Counted from the stretch's first letter, positions 35,333 through 44,973 are shown. The stretch: DNA of 64,000 nt from Pseudomonadota bacterium (GCA_023419375.1 JAEZYD010000023.1:13244-77243); one strand, 5' to 3'. Numbers and translations: made by a program. Notes: generated by a model not told the origin, from the letters alone.

Positions 35333-37072
35333 ATGAAGCTTGTAACAAAAATTTCTTGCGGGATGGGGATGCTGGGTGTTTTGATGGCTTTATTAGCCGG
35401 ATATATGCTTTGGCAAATGTCAGAACTCAACAACATCACCTCTGTACTGGCGCATCGCAATGTGCCTGTGTCGGAGCTTGCTGGCGAAATCAATACTGAC
35501 ACTGCAGAATACAGAATAATGGAATTCCGTTACATCATTGAAAATGACGCGCAAAAGGCTTCTGCGATCAAAGCAAAACTTGATGAAGTGCGAAAAACGT
35601 TTGATCGGGAAATAAAAGAAATTGGTGACCTCTGCATTTCGGGCAATGCCAAGCAGTGCGTGCTGGATATTGAGCGCGGCCTGAAAAAATATCTGGATAC
35701 TTCCAAAGAAGTGTTGCTCCTGCGTCAGAGCGGCAAGGTAGATGAAGCCCTGGCCCTGCTCACGGGCAAGTCGCAGGCAGATTACGAAGCCATGACCGAC
35801 TCCATTGAGCTCCTTGTAAAGGTTTCGCACGATAATGCCCACGCCCGTGGCCTTAAAGGGGATAGTCTGTATGCCACCAGCAATGCCATGGGCATTGGCT
35901 TGACCCTTTTTGCCATTGTGCTTGCTGCTGCATCGGCCATTCTGATTGTGCGCGAGACAAGCCGGCAGCTTGGCAGAGACCCTGGGGAACTGCTGGTGGT
36001 CGCGCAGCGCGTGGTGGATGGGGATTTTAATGTTGACGATGGTCATGCCCGAATTGGCGTGTATGGATCAATTATCGCCATGGTGGAGGCCTTGAAAGGC
36101 CATATCGAAAAAGCCCGGCGTGAATCAGAAAACGCCAGGGAGCAATCACGTCAGGCGCACGAAGCCATGGAAAGCGCCACTGCAGCCAAGGATGAGGCGC
36201 AGCAGAAAACTGAAGCAATGGTGCACGCCGCAGGCAAGCTTGAAAAGGTCGTGCAGATTGTCAGCTCTGCCTCCACTCAGCTTTCTGCCCAGATCGAACA
36301 GGCAGGCAAGGGGGCCGGGCATGCTGCGCAAAGACTTGCGGAAGCGGCAACGGCCATGAACCAGATGAACGCCACCGTGCAGGAGGTGGCCCGAAATGCC
36401 GGGCAGGCTTCTGTAGCATCCAACGATACAAAGGACAAAGCTGAAGCCGGGGCCGACATTGTGCAAAAATCGCTTGTCAGCATCGGTCAGGTGCAGACCA
36501 TGTCGCAAGAACTCAAGCAGGATATGCTGCAACTGAACACGCACGCCCAGGCCATCAGCCAGATTATGGGCGTCATTTCTGATATTGCGGACCAGACAAA
36601 CCTTCTGGCGCTCAATGCCGCCATCGAAGCCGCCCGTGCCGGCGATGCCGGGCGCGGATTTGCCGTGGTCGCCGATGAGGTGCGCAAACTGGCAGAAAAA
36701 ACCATGGCCTCAACCCATGATGTGGGCAACGCCATAAATGCCATACAAGAGAGCACTTCAAAAAGTATGGCCTCAACGGATAATGCGCTCGAACAGGTTA
36801 ATCAGGCAACGGGATACGCCAGTCAGTCCGGGCAGGCTCTCAATGAAATACTGGAAACTGTTCTGGGTATGGCCGATCAGGTCAATGCCATTGCCACTGC
36901 CAGCGAGGAGCAGTCTGCCGCCAGTGACGAAATCAATCTGTCGATCGAGCACGTGAACGAAATGGCCAAACAGACCGCAACCGCCATGGCCGAGGCCGCA
37001 AGCGCGGTGGCTGAGCTTGCGCGTCAGTCGCAGGATCTTGGGCTGCTTGTCAATGAAATGCGGCAGGGATAG
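35333..37072 (+). CDS. Methyl-accepting chemotaxis protein, four-helix-bundle sensor
   Basis: A 579-residue chemoreceptor of a different class from its neighbour. TM1 lies at about 7-28, a helical 4HB_MCP-type periplasmic domain at about 30-180 ([36 protein letters not shown]), TM2 at about 187-207, HAMP, coiled coil, and the signalling tip [37 protein letters not shown]. The tip is almost identical to that of the neighbouring receptor, so both should join the same arrays. It has its own AT-rich upstream region of 550 bases, suggesting separate control. Confidence 0.93.
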   Translation: MKLVTKISCGMGMLGVLMALLAGYMLWQMSELNNITSVLAHRNVPVSELAGEINTDTAEYRIMEFRYIIENDAQKASAIKAKLDEVRKTFDREIKEIGDLCISGNAKQCVLDIERGLKKYLDTSKEVLLLRQSGKVDEALALLTGKSQADYEAMTDSIELLVKVSHDNAHARGLKGDSLYATSNAMGIGLTLFAIVLAAASAILIVRETSRQLGRDPGELLVVAQRVVDGDFNVDDGHARIGVYGSIIAMVEALKGHIEKARRESENAREQSRQAHEAMESATAAKDEAQQKTEAMVHAAGKLEKVVQIVSSASTQLSAQIEQAGKGAGHAAQRLAEAATAMNQMNATVQEVARNAGQASVASNDTKDKAEAGADIVQKSLVSIGQVQTMSQELKQDMLQLNTHAQAISQIMGVISDIADQTNLLALNAAIEAARAGDAGRGFAVVADEVRKLAEKTMASTHDVGNAINAIQESTSKSMASTDNALEQVNQATGYASQSGQALNEILETVLGMADQVNAIATASEEQSAASDEINLSIEHVNEMAKQTATAMAEAASAVAELARQSQDLGLLVNEMRQG

Positions 37073-37103
37073 GCAAAAGTACTACTTCATTCAAAAATAT
37101 AAA

Positions 37104-37147
37104 CATAAAGGCGGTCTGTTGCATCTGTGCGGCAGGCCGCCTTTATG
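37104..37147 (+). terminator. Probable terminator after the second chemoreceptor gene
   Basis: CATAAAGGCGG (37104-37114) and CCGCCTTTATG (37137-37147) are exact complements, 31 bases past the stop. The T content is in the stem rather than after it. Confidence 0.65.
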
Positions 37148-37266
37148 CGTTGAATCATGGTGGGCAAGCGTAGCGCAAATTGTTTTTTGGGGGATTCAAT
37201 AATGCGGCAAGAAAATTGACGTTGTTGTTATTTCTATCTGAAAATTCCCATATCTATATGTAGCGA

Positions 37267-37295
37267 TTGTCTTTTCAATTTATGCTTGATATAAA
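37267..37295 (+). promoter_or_regulatory. Sigma-70-type promoter of the ion transporter gene
   Basis: TTGTCT (37267-37272), a 17-base spacer, then TATAAA (37290-37295). The expected start point is near 37302, giving a leader of about 44 bases to the ATG at 37346. Confidence 0.65.
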
Positions 37296-37345
37296 ATCTC
37301 GCAATACCCTATGGTATAAAATGGTTACCCATTTGAGGAGTGCAT

Positions 37346-38773
37346 ATGGCAAGATATCTGACTGCGCTCGGCACCCTGTGCGCCACGCTTCTTGTGCCCG
37401 GCGTCGTTCTCGCAGGGGAGGGACATCCCAATATCCCCGGTGCGCAGCTTTCTGTCCTTTGGGCGATCCCCTTTGTGTGCATGCTGCTTTCGATTGCCAT
37501 AATGCCTTTGGCATTGCCCCATTTTTGGGAAAAACACTTTGGTAAAATCGCGGCCTTCTGGGGCCTGGCCTTTTTGACGCCCTGTCTTCTGGTTTACGGG
37601 TTTAATGTGGCCCTCTACGAGTTTTTACACATTATCCTGCTGGACTACGTTCCTTTCCTTGTGCTGCTGTTTACGCTCTTTACCATCGCAGGCGGCGTGC
37701 GGCTGACAGGCTCGCTGGTCGGAACCCCAGTGGTTAATACCGCTCTGCTGGCAGTGGGCACAGTGCTGGCCAGCTGGATGGGCACAACCGGCGCGGCCAT
37801 GCTACTTATCCGCCCCTTGCTTCGGGCCAACGCGCACCGTCAATACCGCGTGCATTCAGTTGTCTTTTTTATTTTTCTTGTGGCCAATATTGGCGGCTCG
37901 CTTACGCCTCTGGGTGATCCGCCGCTGTTTCTGGGCTTTCTGAAGGGTGTGGATTTCTTCTGGACCACAACCAATCTGATGATGAAAACAAGCCTCATTG
38001 CCACAATTTTGCTGGGTATATTTTTTGTCCTTGATGCGGTGCTGTTCAAGAAAGAGGGCAGCCCCAAGCCTGAGGCGCAGGCTGGCGCGGCAGAAGAGAA
38101 ACTCGGCCTTGACGGCAAGATAAATCTGCTCTTTCTGCTGGGCGTTGTAGTGGCCGTGCTGCTTTCTGGCCTCCACCCCCTGGGTGAACTGGTTTCGGTC
38201 TTCGGCGTGCCGGTCGAAGGACAGAACCTGCTGCGCGATGTTGTTCTGCTGTGTTTGGCCGGGCTTTCGCTCAAGTTTACCAGCAGGCGCTGCCGTGAGC
38301 TCAATGGCTTTTCCTGGGCGCCCATTGAAGAAGTTGCCAAGCTGTTCTTTGGCATTTTCATCAGCATGGTTCCCGCCATTGCCATTTTGCGCGCAGGTGC
38401 CGACGGTGCGCTTGCTCCCCTGATTCACCTTGTTTCGCACGATGGACAGCCGGTAAATTCCATGTATTTCTGGCTCACGGGCATTCTCTCCAGCTTTCTG
38501 GATAATGCGCCAACCTATCTTGTGTTTTTCAACACCGCTGGCGGCGATGCGCAGCACCTCATGCACGACATGCCCGCCACCCTGGCCGCCATATCTGCGG
38601 GCGCCGTGTTCATGGGCGCCAACAGCTACATCGGCAACGCGCCCAACTTCATGGTGCGCTCCATTGCGGAAAGCGACGGTGTGCGCATGCCCAGCTTCTT
38701 TGGCTATATGGCCTGGTCTGTGGGCATTCTGGTGCCCCTGTTTGCACTGCTGACCTGGCTGTTCTTTATTTAG
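37346..38773 (+). CDS. Sodium:proton antiporter/citrate-transporter-like membrane protein (IT superfamily)
   Basis: A 475-residue inner-membrane carrier with about 11-12 helices. It begins with a signal-like segment (MARYLTALGTLCATLLVPGVVLAGEG). The conserved parts are SWMGTTGAAMLLIRPLLRAN, NIGGSLTPLGDPPLFLGFLKGV (helical-hairpin G-x-x-x-P-x-G-D-P-P) and in the second half SSFLDNAPTYLVFFN and MGANSYIGNAPNFMVRSIAE, the repeated hairpin of the arsenite/citrate/Na-H (NhaD-like) superfamily. Exact substrate is open; annotation as a Na+/H+ antiporter is common. GAGGAG is 5 bases before the ATG at 37346. It is monocistronic and ends before the hairpin at 38814-38849. Confidence 0.85.
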   Translation: MARYLTALGTLCATLLVPGVVLAGEGHPNIPGAQLSVLWAIPFVCMLLSIAIMPLALPHFWEKHFGKIAAFWGLAFLTPCLLVYGFNVALYEFLHIILLDYVPFLVLLFTLFTIAGGVRLTGSLVGTPVVNTALLAVGTVLASWMGTTGAAMLLIRPLLRANAHRQYRVHSVVFFIFLVANIGGSLTPLGDPPLFLGFLKGVDFFWTTTNLMMKTSLIATILLGIFFVLDAVLFKKEGSPKPEAQAGAAEEKLGLDGKINLLFLLGVVVAVLLSGLHPLGELVSVFGVPVEGQNLLRDVVLLCLAGLSLKFTSRRCRELNGFSWAPIEEVAKLFFGIFISMVPAIAILRAGADGALAPLIHLVSHDGQPVNSMYFWLTGILSSFLDNAPTYLVFFNTAGGDAQHLMHDMPATLAAISAGAVFMGANSYIGNAPNFMVRSIAESDGVRMPSFFGYMAWSVGILVPLFALLTWLFFI

Positions 38774-38813
38774 CCGGTGCAAGACCCGCAAGGCGGGATC
38801 TGTAACACGTATA

Positions 38814-38849
38814 AAGCAAGCCCCTCGGCCAAGGTCGAGGGGCTTGCTT
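38814..38849 (+). terminator. Terminator after the ion transporter gene
   Basis: A perfect 14-bp stem (AAGCAAGCCCCTCG/CGAGGGGCTTGCTT) with an 8-base loop, 41 bases past the stop, followed by a T-rich stretch. Confidence 0.8.
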
Positions 38850-38851
38850 GT

Positions 38852-38972
38852 TGTCTGCCCAATAAAATATTTCCGAGCAGGCTTATACCGCGCCCAAGAG
38901 TATGCCTCGCTCAAGCATGACATGCCCGCAACGTATTTGCCCTTTGCCGGGGATGTTGCGGCGATCGTCTAG
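38852..38972 (+). pseudogene. Possible coding remnant
   Basis: One plus-strand frame reads KYFRAGLYRAQEYASLKH followed by DMPATYLPFAGDVAAIV and then TAG, with codon use like the genes nearby. It has no start, and its 5' end runs into the terminator hairpin. It may be the leftover end of a lost gene or pure chance; I do not recognise it. Confidence 0.2.
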
Positions 38973-39013
38973 TTTTTTATGTTCAGCGGGCTGACTCGTC
39001 GAAAGTTCACAGC

Positions 39014-39050
39014 ACAACAGCCGGGCTGCACAAGGCAGCCCGGCTGTTGT
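39014..39050 (-). terminator. Terminator of the DUF169 gene
   Basis: A perfect 16-bp stem (ACAACAGCCGGGCTGC/GCAGCCCGGCTGTTGT) with a 5-base loop, 23 bases beyond the minus-strand stop at 39073. There is no strong T run. Confidence 0.7.
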
Positions 39051-39072
39051 TGTATCTGTATGCGAGAGCTTT

Positions 39073-39852
39073 TTAGGCGTCGCGTTCTTTCTTGAAAACA
39101 ATGAGAGGGCAGTTTTTGCACACGGCTGCACCGGGGAAGGGTTCGCCAAGGCGGGTGATGGACGCGCCGCCCTTGTTGGTGACGCGGTCTTCAAGGCGCT
39201 GCACCAGAGCTTCCATGTGCTCGCCGGGAATGGACACGTTGATTTCGCCCCGTTCCGTCTTGCCGGAATTGTAGCTGCCGCTGCAAGCAAGGTACAGGTT
39301 CGCCTGCTTGGTGTTCAGCGTGTAGACGTTGCCGGAGCAGACGGCTGAGTTGACGCTCATGGACGGGTGGAAGTTGTCGATGCGCTGGGTTGCCATCCAG
39401 TCGCCAATGATGTGGTAGGCCTGCATGGTATCGCACACAAAGTGCACCACGTCGGGCTGGGTGGTGGCTGCCGCAAGCGGGCTCACGGCTATGGCCAGCA
39501 GATTGGCCGGAACATGGGGCTTGGCTTCAAGCACCTTGCGGGCATGGTCGGCATCGGCGCAGTACTTGAGGTGGCTTTTGATTTCGGGTTCGTCCAGCTC
39601 TTTCCAGCCGAACACAAAACTCGCATTGGTACAGCCCATCTTTTCGCGTTCTACAATGACTGTAATTCCTTCCATACGCGCGCCAACTTCGCTCTGGCAG
39701 AAGGTCAGCGGCTTCATGGGGGAGTAGTGGGGCTGAGTTTCCTTGAAGGAATCCAGCTCCTTCTGGTCGTAGAAATATTTGATTGCAACGGGTGCATGAA
39801 TGAGGCGCAGTTCACGCATCAACGTTTCACTAAGCTTTTCAAATGTGTTCAT
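39073..39852 (-). CDS. DUF169-family protein
   Basis: A 259-residue soluble protein of the DUF169 family, whose function is not established. The family pattern is visible: APVAIKYF near the start, FCQSEVGARMEGITVIVERE, CTNASFVFGW, VVHFVCDTMQAYHIIGDWM, NSAVCSGNVYT and a final GAAVCKNCPLIVF. Several conserved cysteines, including the closing CxxC, suggest a metal or redox centre, which is inference. AGAGGA lies 5 bases before the ATG at 39852. It has its own promoter and terminator. Confidence 0.82.
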   Translation of the reverse strand: MNTFEKLSETLMRELRLIHAPVAIKYFYDQKELDSFKETQPHYSPMKPLTFCQSEVGARMEGITVIVEREKMGCTNASFVFGWKELDEPEIKSHLKYCADADHARKVLEAKPHVPANLLAIAVSPLAAATTQPDVVHFVCDTMQAYHIIGDWMATQRIDNFHPSMSVNSAVCSGNVYTLNTKQANLYLACSGSYNSGKTERGEINVSIPGEHMEALVQRLEDRVTNKGGASITRLGEPFPGAAVCKNCPLIVFKKERDA

Positions 39853-39904
39853 ATAATCCTCTGGTCTAGATGCTATTATACAAGAGTCCATTGGTGCGGC
39901 CTTG

Positions 39905-39933
39905 TTCTTATTTCTTTATGCCGTTTATGTCAA
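39905..39933 (-). promoter_or_regulatory. Sigma-70-type promoter of the DUF169 gene
   Basis: On the minus strand TTGACA (39933-39928), a 17-base spacer and TAAGAA (39910-39905). The start point should be near 39898, giving a leader of about 46 bases. Confidence 0.7.
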
Positions 39934-40245
39934 TATAATCACACTAATTTCACAAGTGGTATAACTGCCCCTTAATTTGTTTTATTCTTAAATTTAATCA
40001 TTATAAAACAGAATGTTACACTTGATATTTTTTTGAGTTGCTAATTTTATCTCGCAATTAGATTGTGAAAGTTATTATTTTCATATGGTTACGTGTTCAC
40101 GATTTTTTCTTGATCAGCGCGGATTTTTTATACTTTTGCGGAGGTGCCGCGGCAGTACGACCTGCCTTGCTGTGCAAAAAATGGCGAGCGCTTTTATCAT
40201 AATGGGCAGGGCTGGAATTACCGCGCAGTCTGGCCGCCTCATATA
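39934..40245. other. AT-rich spacer, nothing recognised
   Basis: About 310 bases between the DUF169 promoter and the EF-hand gene terminator. It is strongly AT-rich up to about 40090. The short open frames on the minus strand near 40097-40327 have no family sense. Confidence 0.5.
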
Positions 40246-40284
40246 AAACATCAGCCCGGCTGTTTTGCGCAGCCGGGCTGATGT
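40246..40284 (-). terminator. Terminator of the EF-hand protein gene
   Basis: The stem AACATCAGCCCGGCTG/CAGCCGGGCTGATGTT of 16 bp with a short loop ends in TTTT on the minus strand, about 58 bases beyond the stop. Confidence 0.8.
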
Positions 40285-40341
40285 TTGTGGGCATAATGTA
40301 TGAGCGCCTCCTGCGTGGAGGGGGCATTATCGGGGCGGGGA

Positions 40342-41379
40342 TCAGGCCACAGTTTCCACGCTCTGGGCAGCGGCGGTGGTCTGGCTCACGCTCTGGTAGG
40401 CGCTGTTGGCAATGGCTGACAAAAAGCTGCGGGCCATGGCGGTTCGGCTTGTGCTGGTCTGGTCCGTTCCCATCGCAGCGCGTTGCTTTTCAAGCGCTGT
40501 GGCAAGCTCGTCAGCAGAAACGGAGCCGTCCTGATTCACGTCCATGGAATCGAACACTGACTGGCTGAGGCCTGTTTCGTCAACGCTCAGGCCGTCACTG
40601 CCATCGCTGTCCAGGCTCGAAAAAAGCTTGGAAGCCATGTGGGATGATCCGGTCTGACCAGACGAAGCAGACTGCCCCTGCGTGGGAGGAGGCGGGGGCG
40701 TCTGGCCGTTCATGATGGAAGACAGCAGGGTTTTTGCATCCATTTCGCCTGAGGAGTTCTGCGCGCTGGACTGGTTTTGCGAATTCTGGGAGCCGTTGTT
40801 CATGGCTTCGCGCTGCTTTTTCAGCGCTGCCGCCAGTTCATCGGAAGAGACAGTGCCATTCTGATCGGTGTCCATGGCGTCAAACACTGATTGGCTGAGC
40901 CCCGTCTCGTCAATGCTCAGGCCGCCGCTGCCGTCACTGTCCAGCGAAGAAAAGAGTTTGGACGCAAGGTCGCCCCCCTTGCCGCCGTGCCCAGCCCCGT
41001 GCATGCCGCCGGGTACCTGCCCGCTCATGATGGCGGAAAGCAGATCCTTGGCCGTGGGCTGAGTCGATGCAGCGGTTTGCGCGGCCTGGCTCTGCCCCAT
41101 CTGCATGTTGGTGAACATGGCGTTGCGCTGGGTTTCGATGGCTTTTTGCAGTTCTGTCTGCGAAACGGAGCCATCGCCATCGGTATCAAGTTTTTTGTAG
41201 AGATCGCTGCTTAGCCCGCTTTCATCAAGGCTTAGTGCGCCGTTCCCGTCAGAATCCAGATCCCCGAAAAGTTTGCTTGCCAGATTGTCCTGCGATTGCG
41301 CCTCGCTGGAGCCTTTCATCTGCGCAAGCATCTTCTCCCAATAGGAGGAAGAAGATGATGATAACGCACTGACGCTCAT
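40342..41379 (-). CDS. Six-EF-hand calcium-binding protein built from three tandem pairs
   Basis: A 345-residue protein. Six canonical 12-residue EF-hand loops occur at 42-53 (DSDGNGALSLDE), 65-76, 147-158, 170-181, 257-268 and 280-291. They fall into three pairs about 105 residues apart, each opening with NLASKLFGDL or ASKLFSSL and separated by Gln/Ser/Gly/Pro-rich linkers (100-140, 195-250). Pairs 2 and 3 share SIDETGLSQSVFDAM-type text, so recent duplication is likely. No classical signal peptide is present; the Ser-rich N-terminus is short, so location is uncertain. GGGAG precedes the ATG at 41379. It may buffer or sense calcium. Confidence 0.88.
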   Translation of the reverse strand: MSVSALSSSSSSYWEKMLAQMKGSSEAQSQDNLASKLFGDLDSDGNGALSLDESGLSSDLYKKLDTDGDGSVSQTELQKAIETQRNAMFTNMQMGQSQAAQTAASTQPTAKDLLSAIMSGQVPGGMHGAGHGGKGGDLASKLFSSLDSDGSGGLSIDETGLSQSVFDAMDTDQNGTVSSDELAAALKKQREAMNNGSQNSQNQSSAQNSSGEMDAKTLLSSIMNGQTPPPPPTQGQSASSGQTGSSHMASKLFSSLDSDGSDGLSVDETGLSQSVFDSMDVNQDGSVSADELATALEKQRAAMGTDQTSTSRTAMARSFLSAIANSAYQSVSQTTAAAQSVETVA

Positions 41380-41595
41380 ACTGTCTCCCAGTCCTTGCGG
41401 ACATTGTCGGCAACACCTGCAATCCACTGCGGGCGAAGCCGAATACTGTAAGCGCACCTCCCTGTGTCGCGTATCAGCCGGGGAAATTTTTTCCCAATCT
41501 GATTGTGCAAAAAGTATTCCTTTTTGTGTGGGGGAAATTTTTGCCGCAATCCTGTTTTTGCCGCGTCAGAAGCCAGTGTGCGGTGCTGGAAAAAA
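41380..41595. other. Promoter-side spacer of the EF-hand gene
   Basis: About 215 bases between the start of the EF-hand gene and the terminator of the phosphatase gene; no further gene or clear element. Confidence 0.4.
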
Positions 41596-41626
41596 TAAAA
41601 AACCGCCGCATCAACTGGTGCGGCGG
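41596..41626 (-). terminator. Terminator of the acid phosphatase gene
   Basis: On the minus strand CCGCCGCA/TGCGGCGG with an 8-base loop is followed by six T, 24 bases beyond the stop. Confidence 0.88.
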
Positions 41627-41650
41627 TAAGGAATGCAGGGGGGTATGGGG

Positions 41651-43087
41651 TCAGCGGACTTTTGCGGGTGAAGAAGCCTCGGCGGATGTGGCCGTGGCAG
41701 GGCCGTTGTCCACATCGCTGTCCACCCGCAGGCGCAGGGGAGGAACCTCTTGTGGAACCAGAGATGCATTGCGCAGTGCTTTGTCGATGCGCTGGGAAAA
41801 ACTTTCAAGGCTGAAGCGGGCTTCCCCCACAACAGGGGGCGCTGTTACCAGAGCCGCAATTGTCTTGTGGGTTCTGGCCGGGTCGGTAAATTGGGGGATG
41901 GTCAGGCCGCCTGCTGGCTGCGGCTGATCAACAAAGGGTTCATGCAGGGCTTCCAGCGACTGGGCAAAAAAGCGCACGCGCACTTCTTTTTTGCCGCCCA
42001 TATCCCACAGTTCAAGCATAAGGGCTGATCCTGGCGGGGTGGCGTCATCGGGATAGCCGGGCAACTGCCAGTGCACGCCCAGCAATTCGCCCACATTGGC
42101 AAGGTTGGTGTCGTGCCCCACAAAAACAACCAGAGAAGCAGCGTTGCAGCGTTGATCCCTATGAGTGCCGTCAAGGGCCGCAGCCATTTCTGAAAGCAGC
42201 GATGCCCCCTTGAAAAGAGCCACAACCGGAGAGCGGTTCACAGTGTTGAACACGCTGGTGTGAACGGGCAGCACTTCACGCAGAACGTGCGCGTCAACCT
42301 GCCCCCATCCGGCAGAAAATTCAGGCCACTGGGCGTATTCCAGCAAAAAGATTTCCGCCATGCTTGATGCGGTTGCCAGTGCGCCGGAAAGCCCCGCGCC
42401 CTTGCCGTCCGCATCAACGCTCACAGAATTGGGCAGGTCTGCGAGCCCGCAGGTGGGCGGCAGATTGTAGCGCGCGCATAATGTGGGGGCCACGGGAGCG
42501 CTCAGGTGCTGGATGTGGGTCAAGGCTCCTGCATTGTCTTCATGCAGACGATCAAGATCGCCCCCGGCCGTGGTCATGATGCTTGCGGCTACCGAGGCGG
42601 GATCAAAGCGCTGAAAACCCGCCTGCACGGGATGAAAAAGCGGATCGGGCGTCTGACTTGAAACGGCATAGGTCTGCCCGCCCCCCCGGCACAAGCCATC
42701 AAGCAGGGCTTTAGCCGTCGCCCTGGTGCGCTGATCCACATCGGCGCGCACAAAGACCTTGCCGGGCGGCGGACAGGCGCTGTCGGGCAGCAGGCCAAGG
42801 TTCAGCATCTGCCCGCGCATGTCTTCCCACATGGCGGTTACCAGCCGCGCACCGCGCGGCGTGAGGAAACCCCTCGGCACAGGCCACTGGGGCCAGTTGC
42901 GGGTGCTCCACTGCGAAAGTGTATCGGGGGCCTGCGTAGGCGAGCGCACCCCGTGGCGGGAAAGCGCAACAACTTTCATAAGGCGGGGTTGTTCGTCCCC
43001 CTGCTGCGCCGCAATGCCAGATAGGGGCAAATGGCAGAGCAGTGCGCAGGCAAGGCAGACAGTGATTAAGCGTGGTGCAGTGCGCAT
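41651..43087 (-). CDS. Histidine acid phosphatase (AppA/phytase-like), exported
   Basis: A 478-residue periplasmic phosphatase of the histidine acid branch. A signal peptide (MRTAPRLITVCLACALLCHLP) is followed by LMKVVALSRHGVRSPTQ with the nucleophile His in RHGxRxPT, VFVRADVDQRTRATAKALLDG in the middle, and VVFVGHDTNLANVGELLG, the HD proton-donor motif, near residue 355. Relatives include E. coli AppA phytase and glucose-1-phosphatase, so phosphate scavenging is likely. Several cysteines fit disulfides. AAGGAG lies before the ATG at 43087. It is divergent from the argA-like gene, with about 250 bases between starts. Confidence 0.9.
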   Translation of the reverse strand: MRTAPRLITVCLACALLCHLPLSGIAAQQGDEQPRLMKVVALSRHGVRSPTQAPDTLSQWSTRNWPQWPVPRGFLTPRGARLVTAMWEDMRGQMLNLGLLPDSACPPPGKVFVRADVDQRTRATAKALLDGLCRGGGQTYAVSSQTPDPLFHPVQAGFQRFDPASVAASIMTTAGGDLDRLHEDNAGALTHIQHLSAPVAPTLCARYNLPPTCGLADLPNSVSVDADGKGAGLSGALATASSMAEIFLLEYAQWPEFSAGWGQVDAHVLREVLPVHTSVFNTVNRSPVVALFKGASLLSEMAAALDGTHRDQRCNAASLVVFVGHDTNLANVGELLGVHWQLPGYPDDATPPGSALMLELWDMGGKKEVRVRFFAQSLEALHEPFVDQPQPAGGLTIPQFTDPARTHKTIAALVTAPPVVGEARFSLESFSQRIDKALRNASLVPQEVPPLRLRVDSDVDNGPATATSAEASSPAKVR

Positions 43088-43341
43088 GCGTTCTCCTTGA
43101 TAAGGAGTATCATAGCCATAAAGGCCTGTGCGGGCAACGCCGATTTGCATGCGGAAAGGCTGCGGCCCCGCGCCAGTGCAAATTTTGCCCGCCTCGCGGG
43201 CCGTAATTGCTTGCACAGTGAGGGGCTTGTTATTATGCTTAACCTTTGCGGCAGCGTTTGGCGCTGGCTGCTTTGTGTGTGACCTTTTTCGGCTTCTTCC
43301 CCGTCAGGGGGCGGAGCGTAATCCAGATATCGAGGCGTATA

Positions 43342-43890
43342 ATGCCCATTGCCGTTCCACGCGTTGGCGTAGAAGACAAACCTCTTGTTCAGGATGTTCG
43401 CGTAGAAGACCTTTCAGCGCTGGTCATCCGTTCGGCCACGGTACGCGATGTGCACGGCATGTCTGCGCTTATCAACCACTATGCGTCGTCCAACGTCATG
43501 CTGGCGCGCGGGCCGCAGTATCTCTATCAGCATATTCAGGATTACATGGTTGCCACGGCTCCCTCGGCTGACGACGGGCATGAGGTTGTGGTGGCCTGCG
43601 GCGCTGTACATGTGCTGTGGGAAGACCTGGCGGAAATTCGGTCGGTGGCGGTTCACCCGCTGTGTCAGGCGCAGGGCTTCGGCAAAAGGCTGGTGGCCGC
43701 GCTGGTTGACCGATGTCGTGATCTCGGCTTGCCGAGGGTTTTTGCCTTTACTCTGGCTGCGCCGTTTTTTTCCAAGTGCGGCTTCAGCGAGTTTAAACGC
43801 GATGACATGCCCGCCATTGTGTGGGTTGAATGCAGTAAATGCCCCAAGTTTTACTGCTGTGACGAAATTGGAATGATACTCGAATTATAG
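43342..43890 (+). CDS. argA: Short-form N-acetylglutamate synthase (GNAT family)
   Basis: A 182-residue acetyltransferase that lacks the amino-acid-kinase domain of classical ArgA. GNAT core: LVIRSATVRDVHGMSALINHYAS, LAEIRSVAVHPLCQAQGFGKRLVAALVD (acetyl-CoA loop) and the closing VECSKCPKFYCCDEIGM typical of short NAGS enzymes. It would make N-acetylglutamate from glutamate and acetyl-CoA, the first step of arginine synthesis, which fits with argF 60 bases downstream. An N-terminal part of about 30 residues is unassigned. GAGG precedes the ATG at 43342. Confidence 0.85.
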   Translation: MPIAVPRVGVEDKPLVQDVRVEDLSALVIRSATVRDVHGMSALINHYASSNVMLARGPQYLYQHIQDYMVATAPSADDGHEVVVACGAVHVLWEDLAEIRSVAVHPLCQAQGFGKRLVAALVDRCRDLGLPRVFAFTLAAPFFSKCGFSEFKRDDMPAIVWVECSKCPKFYCCDEIGMILEL

Positions 43891-43950
43891 TTTTCAACCT
43901 GCGGTATAATCGCAGGGATTCACACTGTCTGTAAAGGGTGGGAATGCGTC

Positions 43951-44973
43951 ATGAGCAACAGGCTGTATCACCGGGATTTTCTGAAAGAAATAGACTTCAC
44001 GCCGGAAGACCTCACGTATCTGCTGGATCTGGCGGCCCAGCTCAAGCAGGCCAAGAAGGTCCGGCGCGAGCCGAAGTTTCTGCTAGACAGAAATATTGTC
44101 ATACTTTTTGAAAAGGATTCCACGCGCACCCGCTGCTCTTTTGAAGTGGCAGCCTATGACCAGGGCGCGCGCGTGACCTATCTTGGCCCCTCCGGCTCGC
44201 AGATGGGCAAAAAGGAATCCATGGCCGATACCGCCCGCGTGCTTTCCCGCTTTTATGATGGTATTGAGTATCGCGGTTATGAACAGGCGAGGGTAGAGGC
44301 CCTGGCAGAACACGCCGGCGTGCCGGTGTGGAACGGCCTCACCAACGAATGGCATCCCACGCAGTTTCTGGCCGACATGCTGACCATGCGCGAGTGCTGC
44401 GAAAAACCTTTGAATCAACAAACACTGGCATATCTTGGGGATGCCCGTTATAATATGGGTAATTCCCTGATGGTTGGTTCGGCCCTGCTTGGGCTGGATT
44501 TCCGTTCTGTTGCTCCCAAGGCTTTGTGGACATCGGACGAAGTTTTTGAAATGGCCGTTCACATTGCCAAGGGCACTGGCGCGCGTATTACGCGCACGGA
44601 AAGCGTGGCCGAAGGCGTTAAAGACTGCGATTTTCTCTCCACTGATGTCTGGGTGTCCATGGGCGAGCCTGATTCCGTATGGAAAGAGCGCATTGATCTG
44701 TTGACGCCGTATCGCGTGGACGCGGCAGCAATGGAACTGACGGGCAATCCCCAATGCAAGTTTTTGCATTGTCTGCCGAGCTTCCATAACCGTGATACCG
44801 CAGTTGGCGAAGACATTTATCAGCGCTTTGGCATTGAATGCATGGAAGTGAGCGATGAAGTCTTTGAATCGCCGCGCAACATGGCTTTTGAAGAGGCGGA
44901 GAACCGCCTGCACACCATCAAGGCCGTCATGGTCGCCACCATGGCTGAAGGCCCTCTGGTGTTCAACGCCTGA
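43951..44973 (+). CDS. argF: Ornithine carbamoyltransferase
   Basis: A 340-residue enzyme that makes citrulline from ornithine and carbamoyl phosphate. The carbamoyl-phosphate motif is [13 protein letters not shown]. Ornithine-side motifs are [34 protein letters not shown] and [20 protein letters not shown] supplies the catalytic cysteine. Length and wording match the E. coli ArgF/ArgI type of about 334 residues. It follows the argA-like gene by 60 bases, likely one transcript, and ends before a terminator. Confidence 0.97.
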   Translation: MSNRLYHRDFLKEIDFTPEDLTYLLDLAAQLKQAKKVRREPKFLLDRNIVILFEKDSTRTRCSFEVAAYDQGARVTYLGPSGSQMGKKESMADTARVLSRFYDGIEYRGYEQARVEALAEHAGVPVWNGLTNEWHPTQFLADMLTMRECCEKPLNQQTLAYLGDARYNMGNSLMVGSALLGLDFRSVAPKALWTSDEVFEMAVHIAKGTGARITRTESVAEGVKDCDFLSTDVWVSMGEPDSVWKERIDLLTPYRVDAAAMELTGNPQCKFLHCLPSFHNRDTAVGEDIYQRFGIECMEVSDEVFESPRNMAFEEAENRLHTIKAVMVATMAEGPLVFNA

